From Berberis thunbergii (Eukaryota; Streptophyta; Magnoliopsida; Ranunculales; Berberidaceae), in NCBI GenBank assembly GCA_003290165.1, contig QNQO01006272.1, positions 744,001 through 808,000 of the forward strand: DNA of 64,000 nt, read 5' to 3'. A program made the translations under genes and the position numbers. Positions 33,131 to 44,943 of this stretch are shown piece after piece (positions within the stretch are counted from its first letter, which is position 1; the number at the start of each line of letters is the position of its first letter). Under the pieces are notes generated by a model that worked only from the letters and a program-made list of their open reading frames with translations, was not told the DNA's origin and searched no databases.

Positions 33131-35346
33131 TCAATGACTTTTGTCTCCCAGCAATGACCTAACTAAATTGAACAATCTTAGCAGAGTCAAAGAGTTCCTC
33201 TCTCGAGTTTCCCACTGCACTTTCAAATTGGTTAACTCCTCGATGGCACTGGCCAACCTACCTTCACACTCTGCTAGACTACGGTTAGCCTTGGTCAGCC
33301 TCATCATGGCTTGCACACTCGGAACTCAGATTCTAAAAGACATGGAACATCTGTACCTGAGATGTCTCATGAAGATGCACCTGATGGTCAGCCTCAGCAT
33401 GTTCACCTTCAAGAGCACTCTGAGGATTGGCAACAACCTTCAGAGTAAATTCTAGCCGGTCCGCCAACATGGTTTGTTCAGCCACCGACTGGGTAGCCAA
33501 TGCCTTGCTCAGACTCTCCTGGAGTTCTTTCACCTGAATTTCCAAGTTGGACTGAGCAGCCAATGCCTTGTCTAGACTCTCTTGTGCCTCAACCAGCTGA
33601 GTTCCCAGATTGGGCTAGAAATCCAGCTATTTTTTCAGAGAATCCACATTGAAAATAGTGTCTGAGAGCTTTAACTGTTGCTCAGCAAATACCCTCTCAA
33701 AAACTTAATCCTTATCTTGAGCAGTCTCCACTTCAGTTTGCACCATCCCAACATAACTCAAGTGGGTCATCCCCTGATCAGAAAACACGTACGAAGTTAT
33801 GAACACCACGTTTTACAGGTAACAGAACAGAAGACACACTAAAAGACAATTGCTAGCTTACTAGCATCAGGTGTTTTTGTCCCTTATCAAGGTAATCCCC
33901 CACAGTTCTCTCCGCCAGCGGTGCTTGGTTGACCAACCAAGAGAACCAATCCTTTATGTGTTGAATAGAACTAGTTTTGTGATCCACCTCATGATGCCAC
34001 ATATGCTTGCCATCAGAGCCAAGGTGGATAGTGTCCGGAGTATGAAAATTAAATCAAGAGGCAGCTTGGAGGACCTTGGGATCTGGAATCAATTTTGCAC
34101 CTCCGTTTGCGATATCCAAATAGGGGGAAACTCAATGAAAATTTCCCTTGTCTGCAACAGAAAGTGGAGTAGTTGGGCAAGGCAAGCCTAGAGAGTCCGG
34201 ATGAAAAGACGAAAAAATTGGGAAGTCGCTTAGTCCGTGGATCAACCCTAAGCAACGCTGATGACGAGTTCGGCTCCTCCTTGTAAAGCTTTGGATCCAC
34301 AGACTGAACATGAGCAATATCCTCCAAAGCATACTTCTCTATTCCTAGATTGGTAGAAGTTTATAAGTAGCAATTTCAACCTGCTCCATACTCAACTTGT
34401 TGGGTGTCGTCTATCCCAGCAAGGAGAGAAAACTTCTCATTCATGGCAACCAGCAGAGCTAGAAGAGTTGGAAGAGTTTGCTCAACAAACTCTTTCAGAA
34501 CCTTTTGAAAAGGACTGTCAGACTTAGTCATCACCTCTTTTCTCATACGACTAGGAACACAGCCAAGGCTCGTTCCACAAACCCCCTCTATTGGGCAATC
34601 AGCGAAGCATTATGAACATTCTAGACAGCTCCAACCTTGATCTTTTGGACATGCAGGATGAAGAAAACAATCCCTCTATAGCCTTTCTCTTTGACGGGCT
34701 AGACATCTGAGGCATGTTCCCCTTTATGCACCTCAGGTGCTCGGACATTGGCCCCATAAAAAGAGCCAACCGGAGCAGCTAGAGACCGCCCTGCACTATC
34801 ATTCCAAAATGGGCACTAGAAGTAGAACGAGAAATTCAACCCTCGTGTTTTCCTCGTTGCAAGAGAGGACAACAACATCATGTGACCCAAATTGTGAACA
34901 ATCAATAACTCAAACGACAACAGATATTTAATTATAAACGGAAGCAAAAGGAATACAGGAAACTTACTCAGATCTCTGAAGCTATAGTCACCAAAGTGAA
35001 GTACCCAGACTTCACAGAAGTATAGAATGCAATACTTCTGCCAATTCTTGAAGTCGTCTGGAAGATCACCCAAACAAGAGGGCTTCCTCAGCTAGAAAAC
35101 TTCATGTTGATTCATCCAAATGGAAGTCAGTGAATGCAACACCCTTGCTGATAGATAGATCCCAACCCTCTTCGCCCTAATCAGAGTGACAATCAGGATC
35201 CTCCATCCTTTGGGCATCATCTGGGCAAGGGGAATAACGTGGTACGACCAAAAATGCCAAATGGCGTCAAAGACGAGGAAACACAAACCAACTATGAATA
35301 TGGCCTTGCACTGACAACATATCCCTCCTGTGGGCAAATCTAACAC
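33131..35346 (-). pseudogene. G1 antisense ORF, 'putative gypsy type transposon' type with coiled-coil tail
   Basis: Read from 35346 leftward. FDAIWHFWSYHVIPLAQMMP and GWRILIVTLIRAKRVGI form the globular part. LPDDFKNWQKYCILYF follows at about 35067, the same LPDDF.WQKYF motif as in the G2 ORF1. A hydrophilic region (34330-34050) and a predicted coiled coil (33560-33131, KELQESLSKALATQSV, SLAECEGRLASAIEEL) complete it. It lies opposite to G1 gag, between the tandem arrays and the 3' LTR, as ORF1 does in G2. Stops and frameshifts break it. I assign the family from motif order and it needs a profile search. Function is unknown. Confidence 0.6.
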
Positions 35347-35761
35347 TCACATCTCGCAAGGAACAACAACTTCATATTATTAGGTATTTGAAACTATCTG
35401 CGAAAATTGACCAAGTTTTCTTCCATCATCAACGATTCCCTAAATAAGTCAAGTCAAGTTGAATGTTGATCACGAACAAAATGAATCTTTCCAGACATGA
35501 TTGGAGAAGATGAAGGTTTGCACTTGAAAAACTTGGGAACTTTAAAGAAAGAAAACAATTCAAAGCTCTGGGAAGTAAAAAGATCAAACTCTCCCAAAAA
35601 AGGCTTATATAGACTTCACGTGTGGCAAAAACTATCACCTAAATGTCGCTTTAGCATTAAATGCAGCACATAAGTCTAAATAAGTCATCATGGTGTCGCA
35701 CGGGCCCCCGTGAATAGTGTTAGTGGTCTTGTAAGCAACCTCAATAATTAGAGGGAGTAAC

Positions 35762-36284
35762 TGATGAGACATCAAAATAGTTGTTCAACCACAATCAAAC
35801 ATGTGGCATAGGTCAACCCTAATGGGAAAAGGCCCGGACAAACCAGGCCCAAGTCAGGTTCAAGTTAATTATTATTCAGCCCGTAAGTCAGGTGCCCAAA
35901 CCCAAATTATGCAAGCCCAAAACAGTAAGCATCTCGGAGTTTGGCTCAGGACAACAAGGTCTGTATACAAACCTCTGGACTATAGCAGGCCAAAGGTCCA
36001 TTTGCGCAACTCTTGATCCAATCAAGCTTTGGGTCCCAAAGAAATCCAAATGCCAAAGAATAATCAGTCATGGATGAGAAGGATTCCAAGCGAGATCTCT
36101 TCCCTCCATTATGTCTTCAACGGTTTAGTCAATGAAGAAGTAAGGTGACACACATGCAACCCTAAGTTTATCAGTCTATCTCCGTCATTGTTCAAGTGCC
36201 TGACTTTACCACCAGAGTGTTTTTGGCCACTACAACGGTGGTCTCTTGTTCACCGTTGTTCATATTTGCAGGTCAAAATCAACA
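35762..36284 (+). repeat. 3' LTR of G1
   Basis: It starts TGATGAGACATC and ends ATCAACA, about 523 bp. It has the same landmarks as 10474-10953 (TGGCATAGGTCAACCCTAATGGG, CTATAGCAGGCC, CTTCCCTCCAT), roughly 85-88% identical by eye. The 5-bp flanks of the two LTRs (ATACT, TGGAT) do not match, so pairing as one element rests on gag orientation and similarity. Confidence 0.7.
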
Positions 36285-37008
36285 TGGATGGATTTAAATG
36301 CATCAATACTCATTGATCCATATCCAATATAAATATGACATGTGGAAATATTAAGTTAAAAAATATACTAAAAATTGTAGGTGAGACTTTTGGGATATCT
36401 CTCAGAAACTTTTACATTCCAAGAAATAACTAACTCCTCATTTACACAACTACCACTCAACATTTTCTTTTCTTGGTTTCCTGGGAAGCAAATAAAAAAT
36501 AAGTTCAAGTTCAAAACAAAATAATATCCTACGTCTAATTTCAACTTGATCTAAAGTTGGGAGATGAATGTTAAAAAAATTATGTCAAAATAGGGAAAAA
36601 CTTATTTACAAAAAAAAGAAATTAGGAAGAAAAATTCCTAAATTTCCGATTTGGCTATTTTCCATCTTCTTCAACCTCTTCGCAATTTAAATGACCAATA
36701 AACTAAGCTGAACTTTTCATTTCCCAAGATATTTGATCACCATTATTGAAGCTTTTCTGTTGAAAAAACCCATTAGAAACCTCCAATTACAAAACTTGAA
36801 TAAACTCCAATTGAAGGAAACATAGAAAAAACCCAAGAACCCATATCAAATTGAAGGAAACATAAAATACTGATCACTCAGTAAAAACTTGAATTGAATA
36901 TAATTGAATAAATTCGAGTCATATTTTTAGTTTCATGCTCTGAAAACTACTAAATAGGAAAAAAAAAAATACACCTCCTAACAATCATCCTCCGCATTTT
37001 GCCGCAAA

Positions 37009-37055
<47 letters not shown>

Positions 37056-38217
37056 TACCTCTACGTGGGTGGGTTGCAGTTCATTTTTTCTTCGTGTCGA
37101 ACTAATGTTTGATAGCTTTTCGGTATCTTTCTGTCAGTGAAATAATTGCTTAACGTTGTAGGTAAACTTATTTAATCCCTATCTTATTACTCCTCTTTAC
37201 GCATTTTTTTCAGGTCTTTTGGATTTTGGGTATCTCTCCATCTTTCTAAATGATCAATTAATAATTGCAAGCAAGCTAATTTAATACCTCTCTTATTACT
37301 CATCTTCATGTATTTTCTTAGTAGTTATGGTGATTGTTTGCAACTTCTATTTTACGTGGCTATGGGACTAAATGTTGACTTAAATTCGGGCTTAGATTCT
37401 ATCAATGGTAAAGAACACATAGGTGGGTCGAGCAATTAAATTGCTAATATTGTAGGAAATATAAAGACAATTAACGGAGAAAAGATTTTAGAGCTAGCCT
37501 TACAATGGAATTTTAATCTACTAGAGAGGCCTACAAATATTATTTACATGCCAATGATATGGGATTTGTAGCCTCAAAGGTAGCTTGTCATCGGTCAAAT
37601 ATTTCCGGAGAATGGAATTTTATTCCAGTTGGTATGATTTTAATTTTACATAAATATATTTATTTTGAGTGTAACACGCACTTTATTTCTCTTGTTGAAT
37701 TATTAAAAAAAATTTTATCTATTGTTACGTTTAAAAGAAAAGTCATGACTTATTGACGTCAAACAACGCAAGTCGATACCTTTTTAACGTTACACAAGAT
37801 GGTAGTAAAATTAAATTTTTTATTATGTCATTTAGTGAAATATTTCTATTTTTACAATAGAAATTGCAACATATTGACATCTTATATATTCTGAATGCTA
37901 CAAATAAGCACTGAGTTTTTTTAGCAACGAAACATGAAAGAAGACGCACACCAAACATGTGAAGACGTAAAGATTTTGTGTGTTTGTGTATTTTTGTGCC
38001 AAAACGTGGAGGATGATGAATGTTATAGGAGTTGTACTTTTCCTATTTAGTATTTTCATGATTAATAATGGATTCATTTTTATTTAGATAGCAAGATTTG
38101 ATTATGGAGATAATCTCTCTCTCCTTTATTTGTGAGTGCACATTTAATCAACACATAAGTGTGTATCTAGAATTCTCTAATTAGTTACATATGTAGATTA
38201 AAAAAGTTTACACAAGA
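36285..38217. other. gene-free stretch with a 41-A run
   Basis: No gene is recognised. A pure run of 41 A is at 37011-37051. It could be the tail of a retroposed sequence, but nothing upstream is recognisable. The rest is AT-rich. Confidence 0.5.
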
Positions 38218-38226
38218 AAAAGTGGA

Positions 38227-39687
38227 GAAAATCTTCAAAAATGACGAAAACTATAGATTTTTTTGGGGTTTTTTTTGTTTGGCACTCATTAGGTTGTACT
38301 TGTTAGAGTTTGGCACACGTTTTGAAAACTATTTGAGTCTAACACTTTTTTTTTATGGAACCGTTAAGTCCACATTATTGATTAATCGAGACGATGTTGG
38401 TCTTGAGGAGATGATTGTTGGAAAGTTAATTCTTTCATTTGTAAAACTGTTACTCTGCAATCCCAGTGGCGGCCTATCAATGTTGCCTTTGCATTTTTCA
38501 AGTAGAATTACCCAATTCTTTTCATTGTTATCTCCCTCTGTTGTTCCATTAACTATAATCCAGCTAAACGAAAACTTTAGTACCTCGAACTCTTTGACAA
38601 AAGAGCTTGTTTTGGAACATTAACCCAAACAACTAGTCCCTTTCCTCTTAATTGTGCCCTTCCATCACCTTCTGCATCTCCTTGGTGTGGAATTTGATGT
38701 TTTGGGAGAGGTCGGCCAGTGTTTATGAGAGGAATATCGATGGTAGAAGCAGGGGGAGGTGGCTGGAGAGCACAATTGTTCACCATGAGATGACATCTTT
38801 TGGCAATCCTTTTGATGATTAATAAGTTACATCAGTAATTGTACTTCTTTTCATTAAAAAAATGTGTTTGGTATATTTGTTATGAGGTGTTTCTCATTAT
38901 TGTTCAAAACTATTTTTGTTTATACTTGCACAAATTTGCCATTCCATTTTATGCTTGTCACTCGTGAGTGGCTATTACTTGTAGTAGTCATGTTTTAAGC
39001 TTTGGAAGGCCTTAACAACATTAGCATCATGTCAATTGACTTTGGGTAGAATGAGATGATTTGCACGATGTATTACATTTCATTGGCAGCTGCTGAAATA
39101 TTGGATAGTTTTTTAGTTTGTGATTTCATGTCTTATTAATTATTCTAAAAATGAATAAAAGAGAATATTTGGATGCCTTCTACATGGCTGATTGATGATG
39201 ATTTGGAACTGATTTTATGGTTGATCTGCCAATGCAAACTCACTAGACTCTTGCATTGAGTTGCTTATACCTTGGTGTTCGTGAGTTTATCCTCGCAGTT
39301 CTAAGGATTAGCATGTCGCGATTCTTAGAGTGGCAGTTATTAGAATGACGGTTTCGCCATTTTGAGGATGTCTTCTTGTGTGGAGGTGGTGGTGGCAATG
39401 GGGTGGGTTCCTGCTGGCAGAGGGAAGAGGTGTTATAGGGAGACAAAGAGAATAGAAAAGAGGGGTGGGGGCAATTTTGGATTCTAGATTTCCAAAAATT
39501 AGACCAAATTAACCCAAGGTAAGGGCAAAATAGTTCAAAAATTAGTCTTGACCAGTAAATGACGTGGACTTAACGGTTTCGTCAGAAGGGTTAAGCTCAA
39601 TTAGTTTTTAAAACAATGGTCAAAGTCTAATAGGCATAAACTAATGAGTGTAAAACTAAAAAACTCAGTTTTTGAAGTCATCGATGG
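38227..39687. mobile_element. Mutator-like element with long TIRs, possible Pack-MULE
   Basis: It is flanked by a perfect 9-bp direct repeat AAAAGTGGA (38218-38226 and 39688-39696). The ends are imperfect inverted repeats of roughly 130-150 bp: the left arm GGCACTCATTAGGTTGTAC... and ACCGTTAAGTCCAC near 38360 pair with GTGGACTTAACGGT near 39563 and CTAATGAGTGTAAAAC near 39645. The interior (38400-39430) has higher GC, short open stretches on both strands (38577-38786 and 39243-39446, both Pro-rich on the minus strand) and no transposase. This fits a non-autonomous MULE that may have captured host sequence. The source gene is not recognised. Confidence 0.75.
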
Positions 39688-39696
39688 AAAAGTGGA

Positions 39697-42600
39697 GGGG
39701 GAAATAGAGACCGTGATATTATATATCCTATTGGTAACCAATTTATCCCTCCTTTTTACCTAAATTAATGCCAAGTTAGAAACTATAACCGACCACAACA
39801 AAATACTAAGAATGATTATTTAGGCTTGTGTCTTAATGGTATCTTGGTTAATTTATTACTTAAGTTTGGACCTAATGGAACTAGTTTTTTTTTTGTTAAT
39901 GATTAGCTAATTGTAAACGTGGAGATAATCTTTAACCATGAATTTTCTATTGTTAAATAGTGGAATATATCCCTAAAATTAATCTATTAGATCCAATGGT
40001 GGAGAGAGTTAATCTCACCAAGTCCCCGTGAGGTTAACCTCATTGAATCACGACTTTTTTTTTCTAGTAAATCGAGTAGTTAATTCAGTTTGGGGTGTTT
40101 CTAATAAAACTTGGGATGAAAAAGAGTAAACCCTTTGGATTAATGTTTTTGTAATGGGTCGTTGACCGTTTTATTTATTTATTTATTAATCCATGCTCGA
40201 AGGCTACATGACTAACCCTATAGGCTTAACCAAATCAGGCCCAAAAGCCCCAAATCAGGCTCACGCACGTTTTAGCCAAAGAGCTATGCTTGTTGAACAT
40301 CTTTCGAGGCCAAAATCTATTGTTTCCCCTTTCGAATCCACAATCTTAGTAGTTTTTCCTTTTATGGTAATATTTATTTATTGCTTTGAAAGTGATTCTG
40401 AACCCGATTTGGGCCAGATTTTTGGCAGATTGTTTCTTTTATTACGTATTTTGTTTTAGTATGATTATTGGGATTTTTTATTTTTGATAAATTCTAAGAA
40501 TCACGAGTTTTAGCTATAAAGCCCGGCTTGTGGGCTGATTTAGAGATATCTTTGATTTGAATAATTTAATTAAACATTAGAGTTATTTCTCTATGTTTGG
40601 GCGAATCTTTTGTATCTTTTCCTTGTGAATTGTCTGTTGAACTAGCCTGTAGAATAATTGTTATTATGTCCGGCATCACCAACGATTCGAGGTTGGAGCA
40701 TAGTTGACGTTGAATTCGTATAATTTCACGAAATCACAATCCTTGCATCCATGTAGTCATAAGAAATTGTGTTTCCAATTTGGGCCATTTATAAATAGGA
40801 ATAAACTCCACGTTGTAATAAGTTCTAAGTTTTTTAGGTTCTGTCTTAAGAAATTTTCCTCCACAATAATAAATGTCAATAAAACCAAAAATATACATGC
40901 AATGTCACAGTAAAAATTTAAAATGAAATGAAATATTTAACTAAAGTCTTCTAAGACAATGATTTATTATTTAGAGTTGATGCCACACCTTTGAGCTTTC
41001 TCTTATATAACAACTCATCAACATGGACACCTGGTTGTTGAAGTCAAAATATTTTTAATTTCTCAAGAATGTTTATATGTTATTGGCATGAAACTTTTAG
41101 TATTTTCATATTGTCATCATTTGGATATCTCATTCCCCTTCTTGCTAATTGCAATAATGATTTCTTCTTCACTTGAAGAATACATATCTTTTTGCTTACC
41201 CATTGGATTAATGTAGCGAAATTATCGAATTTTATCTACTTTGTGACTTGTCAAATTGGATTAGTGTACTAAAGTTGTCGAATTCTTCAAATGACTCGTC
41301 CATTATCTTGAATTACTTCTTTTGTAACTTGCAATTCATCAACATCCGAGGTAGTAATTTTAAAGTGGTTGAAATAATTTTTTGGAACTACACATCCATT
41401 AAATTATAACCTCCTTACAGTAATAAAATTGGTTGGGTTTCAACATTATTATTATAGAGAGGTTTTACTGTATAATGACAAAACATAAATAATTAAATAA
41501 ATGACAAATTTTACAACTCTCAAGATTTTGTTTCTCAATGCAAGGTTTTACTAGATCCTAAAAGCAATTCCAATAAGCGCCTAGAGGGTTGATTCACCCC
41601 GATGAACACATGACCCATTACATCTCCTAAAATTTTGAAGTTGAGTTCATAGTGGGAGGCTCGACGAAGGTACCACATTCAACCTTGGAAGTTGTTGTTG
41701 AGGCAGCGAGATAATCCACAACTAAATTTCATCCTGAAATAAGGTGAAGTGAGCAAGTGGAACCAGTGTCAAACCCATGCATATAGTTAAAAGTTGATGG
41801 GGGCAGTTGCCCACCTTAGTAGCCCCTTAGCAGAACAACAACATTTACTTGACCCAATTCTCTAATAGATACCACTCCAATATTACAAATGACTCTAATC
41901 AAAGTTACAACAATATATTCGAAATAGCTATTCTAAAGTAATGAGCTAGATATAGATTGAGAATAAGATAACAGAATTTTCGTCGTTTAGTTTTTATTTA
42001 TTCTCTCCAAATATCAAATCAATATAGTTATCAATTAGAGCCTTTCTAGAGAGCCAGGTCAGGCCCAATACCATCCATCATCGTAGAGATGCTCATAATG
42101 ACCAAATCGAACACAATCACAAGAACAGATAACCCCCCTGTCATTGTCCTAGCTCTCCAAATTTTTTGTATCAATTAATGTTACTTCTACTTGTAAAATG
42201 AATGAGAAATATTTGAGCAAAAGAAGGTGGAGCACAAGGGCCAAAAGGATGATCTAACCACAAGATAACGAAAACTGACAAAATACACACACACCCCTCT
42301 CTATTTTTTCCCCTAATTCTAGGTAGTCGAGCTTTATAATCATTTTTTGGATTTTTTACACTTCTACCCATTCTATAGATAATATTTGTGGATGTGTTTT
42401 AAAGAGAATTGTAAAAATGTTTAAGTCTGACAAAAAAAATGGCTTTAAAACCTAGCTGCCTAGACAAACTCTTTTTTTTTTGCCATAAATTGTGATAGAT
42501 AGAAAATCTACAGAGCCAGGCCAGCCCAATGCCATCCATCATCCTAAAAATTGGATCATTTTCAACATCTCTAAGATGATTCTATATATCTCCTCCATTT

Positions 42601-42912
42601 ATGGCAAAAAAAAAAAATTATAGAAAGAGAGTGTGGGTGTGTTTTGTGAGTAGCTAGCTGGAGTACCCATTTAGGGTTCGTGATGTTATAACATGCACCA
42701 GGCATATTATTGTCAACAATGACAGACTTGGAAGACGATGGTACTCACAATTTTGAAGAAAGAACATTGCTTTTTTTAAATGTTGAGGGAACGCGCGAGG
42801 AAATGCGCGAGAGAGGGGGTCTGACCCTTCATCTTTCTCAAGATTCGTGGCTTGGTAAATTTCGGAAAAAATGAGTGGTAATTCTCCTTCCCTCTACGCG
42901 AAGGAACACAGC
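39697..42912. other. gene-free stretch
   Basis: No gene or complete transposon is recognised. Two related segments, GAGCCAGGTCAGGCCCAAT (42051) and GAGCCAGGCCAGCCCAATGCC (42515), both followed by CATCCATCATC, lie about 465 bp apart as a diverged direct repeat. The 88-codon ORF at 40193-40459 has no family resemblance. Confidence 0.4.
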
Positions 42913-42913
42913 T

Positions 42914-43023
42914 CTAAATAAGAAAATGATGTGACAGACTCAGAGTTCGTACAAAACAATTACTACATCTAAATAAGAAAATGATGTGACAGACTCAGAG
43001 TTCGTACAAAACAATTACTACAA
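42914..43023. repeat. perfect tandem duplication of 55 bp
   Basis: CTAAATAAGAAAATGATGTG... runs 42914-42968 and repeats at 42969-43023 with only the last base differing. Confidence 0.92.
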
Positions 43024-44269
43024 ATGGTTGACCTTTACCTATAACCATTCCTTTGTAATCAATACTTGTACTGTTTTCTATATATAGACACAACAGTACA
43101 AGCACAAACACAGAGAGATGTAGACGAAGGTGAGGGGTTGTGTAATAACGCGGGAACCCAAACTAGCTTGTTCCATTGTTTATTCATGAGAGTACGTACT
43201 ACGAGGTGGGCCGGGAGAGGTTGGTTTGTTATACTGTGCCAACTAGATCTCATTTAAGCTAGCTATTACTTGATGTAACACCACTCAGCCACATTATTTA
43301 AGCAGGACATTATTTAAGCAGGTCAGTATCTCTCCGCTTTTTCTAAATATCTAGGAGACGCGCGAGGGAGTGAGTTACCTTTCATCCTTATCGAGATGCA
43401 CGTTTTTGTGAATTTTGAGGGGACGAGTAGTCCCTCCCTCGCCCATTTCCTCAACGCATAGAAGGGCTCATAACTCTTTGATAAACGGATGCATGAATAT
43501 GTATGTATGAGATTCAATGAGAAAATATATATTACACCTATAACAATGAATGATTGTTCAATGTTGTCGTCTCCACGAATATTGTATTCTCAAGAAGATT
43601 ATTAGCTAGGTTTCTGGAAACAAAAAAAATAGGTATATTGGTTAACTAAGGTACTTCATTAATATGAGTAGGTATACTTATGATGGACAAGGCGGTCTCG
43701 TTAGTTGTGGGGTGTATGACTTTTCCTTTTCCCTACGTACCCATATATATAAGATTCTGGGGCAGGATGTTTTTCACACATTTTTTTCTTTTGAATAAGG
43801 TCGCCTTATTACCTATCATCTGTTATACAAGGGACAAAAATTACTAGAGAGATCAGTACAAAAGAATAACTTCACAATTAAAAATTTATTATAATTAAGG
43901 TTTGACCAGGATCTAATAGTAAAAAAAATTATGATTATGTGATTAAGTAAATTATAATAAGTTAATTTTTTTTTAATATATTTTTATAATTTGTTCTAAA
44001 AAAAGGCAAATAAATTGATAACTATTAAACTGTTTTTTTAAGGTTAAAAAACTATTAAACTGTTATGTAGCATGAGCCGAATGATTGAAATGAGGTAACA
44101 TTATTTCTTATCCACTGAAACATGTGGTTGCCACCATGCTTCCTACACAAACAAGAAAAGTTTGTCCCATGCAAGTGTATCTCATTGGAAGTAATGCTTC
44201 CCACTTCAAAGCTAGATAAATAGCTAGCGTTATATACACATGCAATAGGAGAGAACATCGCTAAATGAA
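43024..44269. other. gene-free stretch
   Basis: No gene is recognised. Short similar GCGCGAG...GGGA segments at 42790-42850 and 43355-43445 suggest an old repeat pair. A smaller duplication, ACTATTAAACTGTT, is at 44021 and 44050. Confidence 0.4.
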
Positions 44270-44841
44270 TGTAACGAGACATCAATCAACCATGCGATCA
44301 CACCTGACACATGGCATAAGCAAACCCTAATACGGGAAAAGCCTCAACATAGTCTCGAACGGATCGAAACTCAAACCACTATTCAACATCTAAGTCAGGC
44401 ACCCCGGCCCAAATCATGCCAACCCACGTTTTGCATGGATTTTGGTGCTTGGCCAGGAGTCAGGACAATATAAGGTCCGAAAATTGATCTCCGAGCTATC
44501 AATGGCTCGAGATCCCCTCGCACAAATGAACTTTTCACCCAATCAAGCATTGGGTCTTGAACAAAGCCTAGTGTCAAAGAGACACAATCATGCATAAGTA
44601 AGATCTTGGGCAAGATCTCCTCCCTCCATCACGCCCTCGATAGTAGGGACAGTTGTGGAAGACACATTTGCTACTTAAGGTGAGAAAATGGGAGAAGAAA
44701 TGTATGCATACACATTGTTAATTACATTTAGTCTTCACTCTTCCTTGCATCGATACCTGACTTAAGCATCGGAGTGCCTTCGACCACCACAACGGTGATC
44801 CTTGGTTCACCGTTGTTAATTTTGCAGACTCAAGATCAGCA
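44270..44841 (+). repeat. 5' LTR of gypsy fragment G3
   Basis: It starts TGTAACGAGACATC and ends AGATCAGCA, about 572 bp. It has the same landmark order as the G1 LTRs (CACCGTTGTTAATTTTGCAG near its end). It is followed by the leader start TTAGCGTCGTCCGTGGGG at 44861-44878, as in G2. Confidence 0.75.
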
Positions 44842-44943
44842 AGAATAGATTTTGACAAGTTTAGCGTCGTCCGTGGGGAACAACGACAAGTTTTCCTAGA
44901 AGCAAACATATAAATCCTTTCTAACTACCAGAGCATTACAACA

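Noticed and set aside
30247..36284. Reverse transcriptase or integrase in G1
   Set aside because: I looked for YxDD-type RT and HHCC/DDE integrase motifs between protease and the 3' LTR. Only tandem arrays and the antisense ORF are there.
37011..37051. Poly(A) tail of a LINE or processed pseudogene
   Set aside because: No LINE motifs, gene similarity or target duplication could be seen next to the 41-A run.
38222..38623. 133-codon ORF on the plus strand
   Set aside because: It starts at the edge of the Mutator-like element and reads through its T-rich TIR. Composition explains the hydrophobic residues, and no family is recognised.
40193..40459. 88-codon ORF as a small membrane protein
   Set aside because: No family resemblance, no supporting promoter, and AT-rich context.
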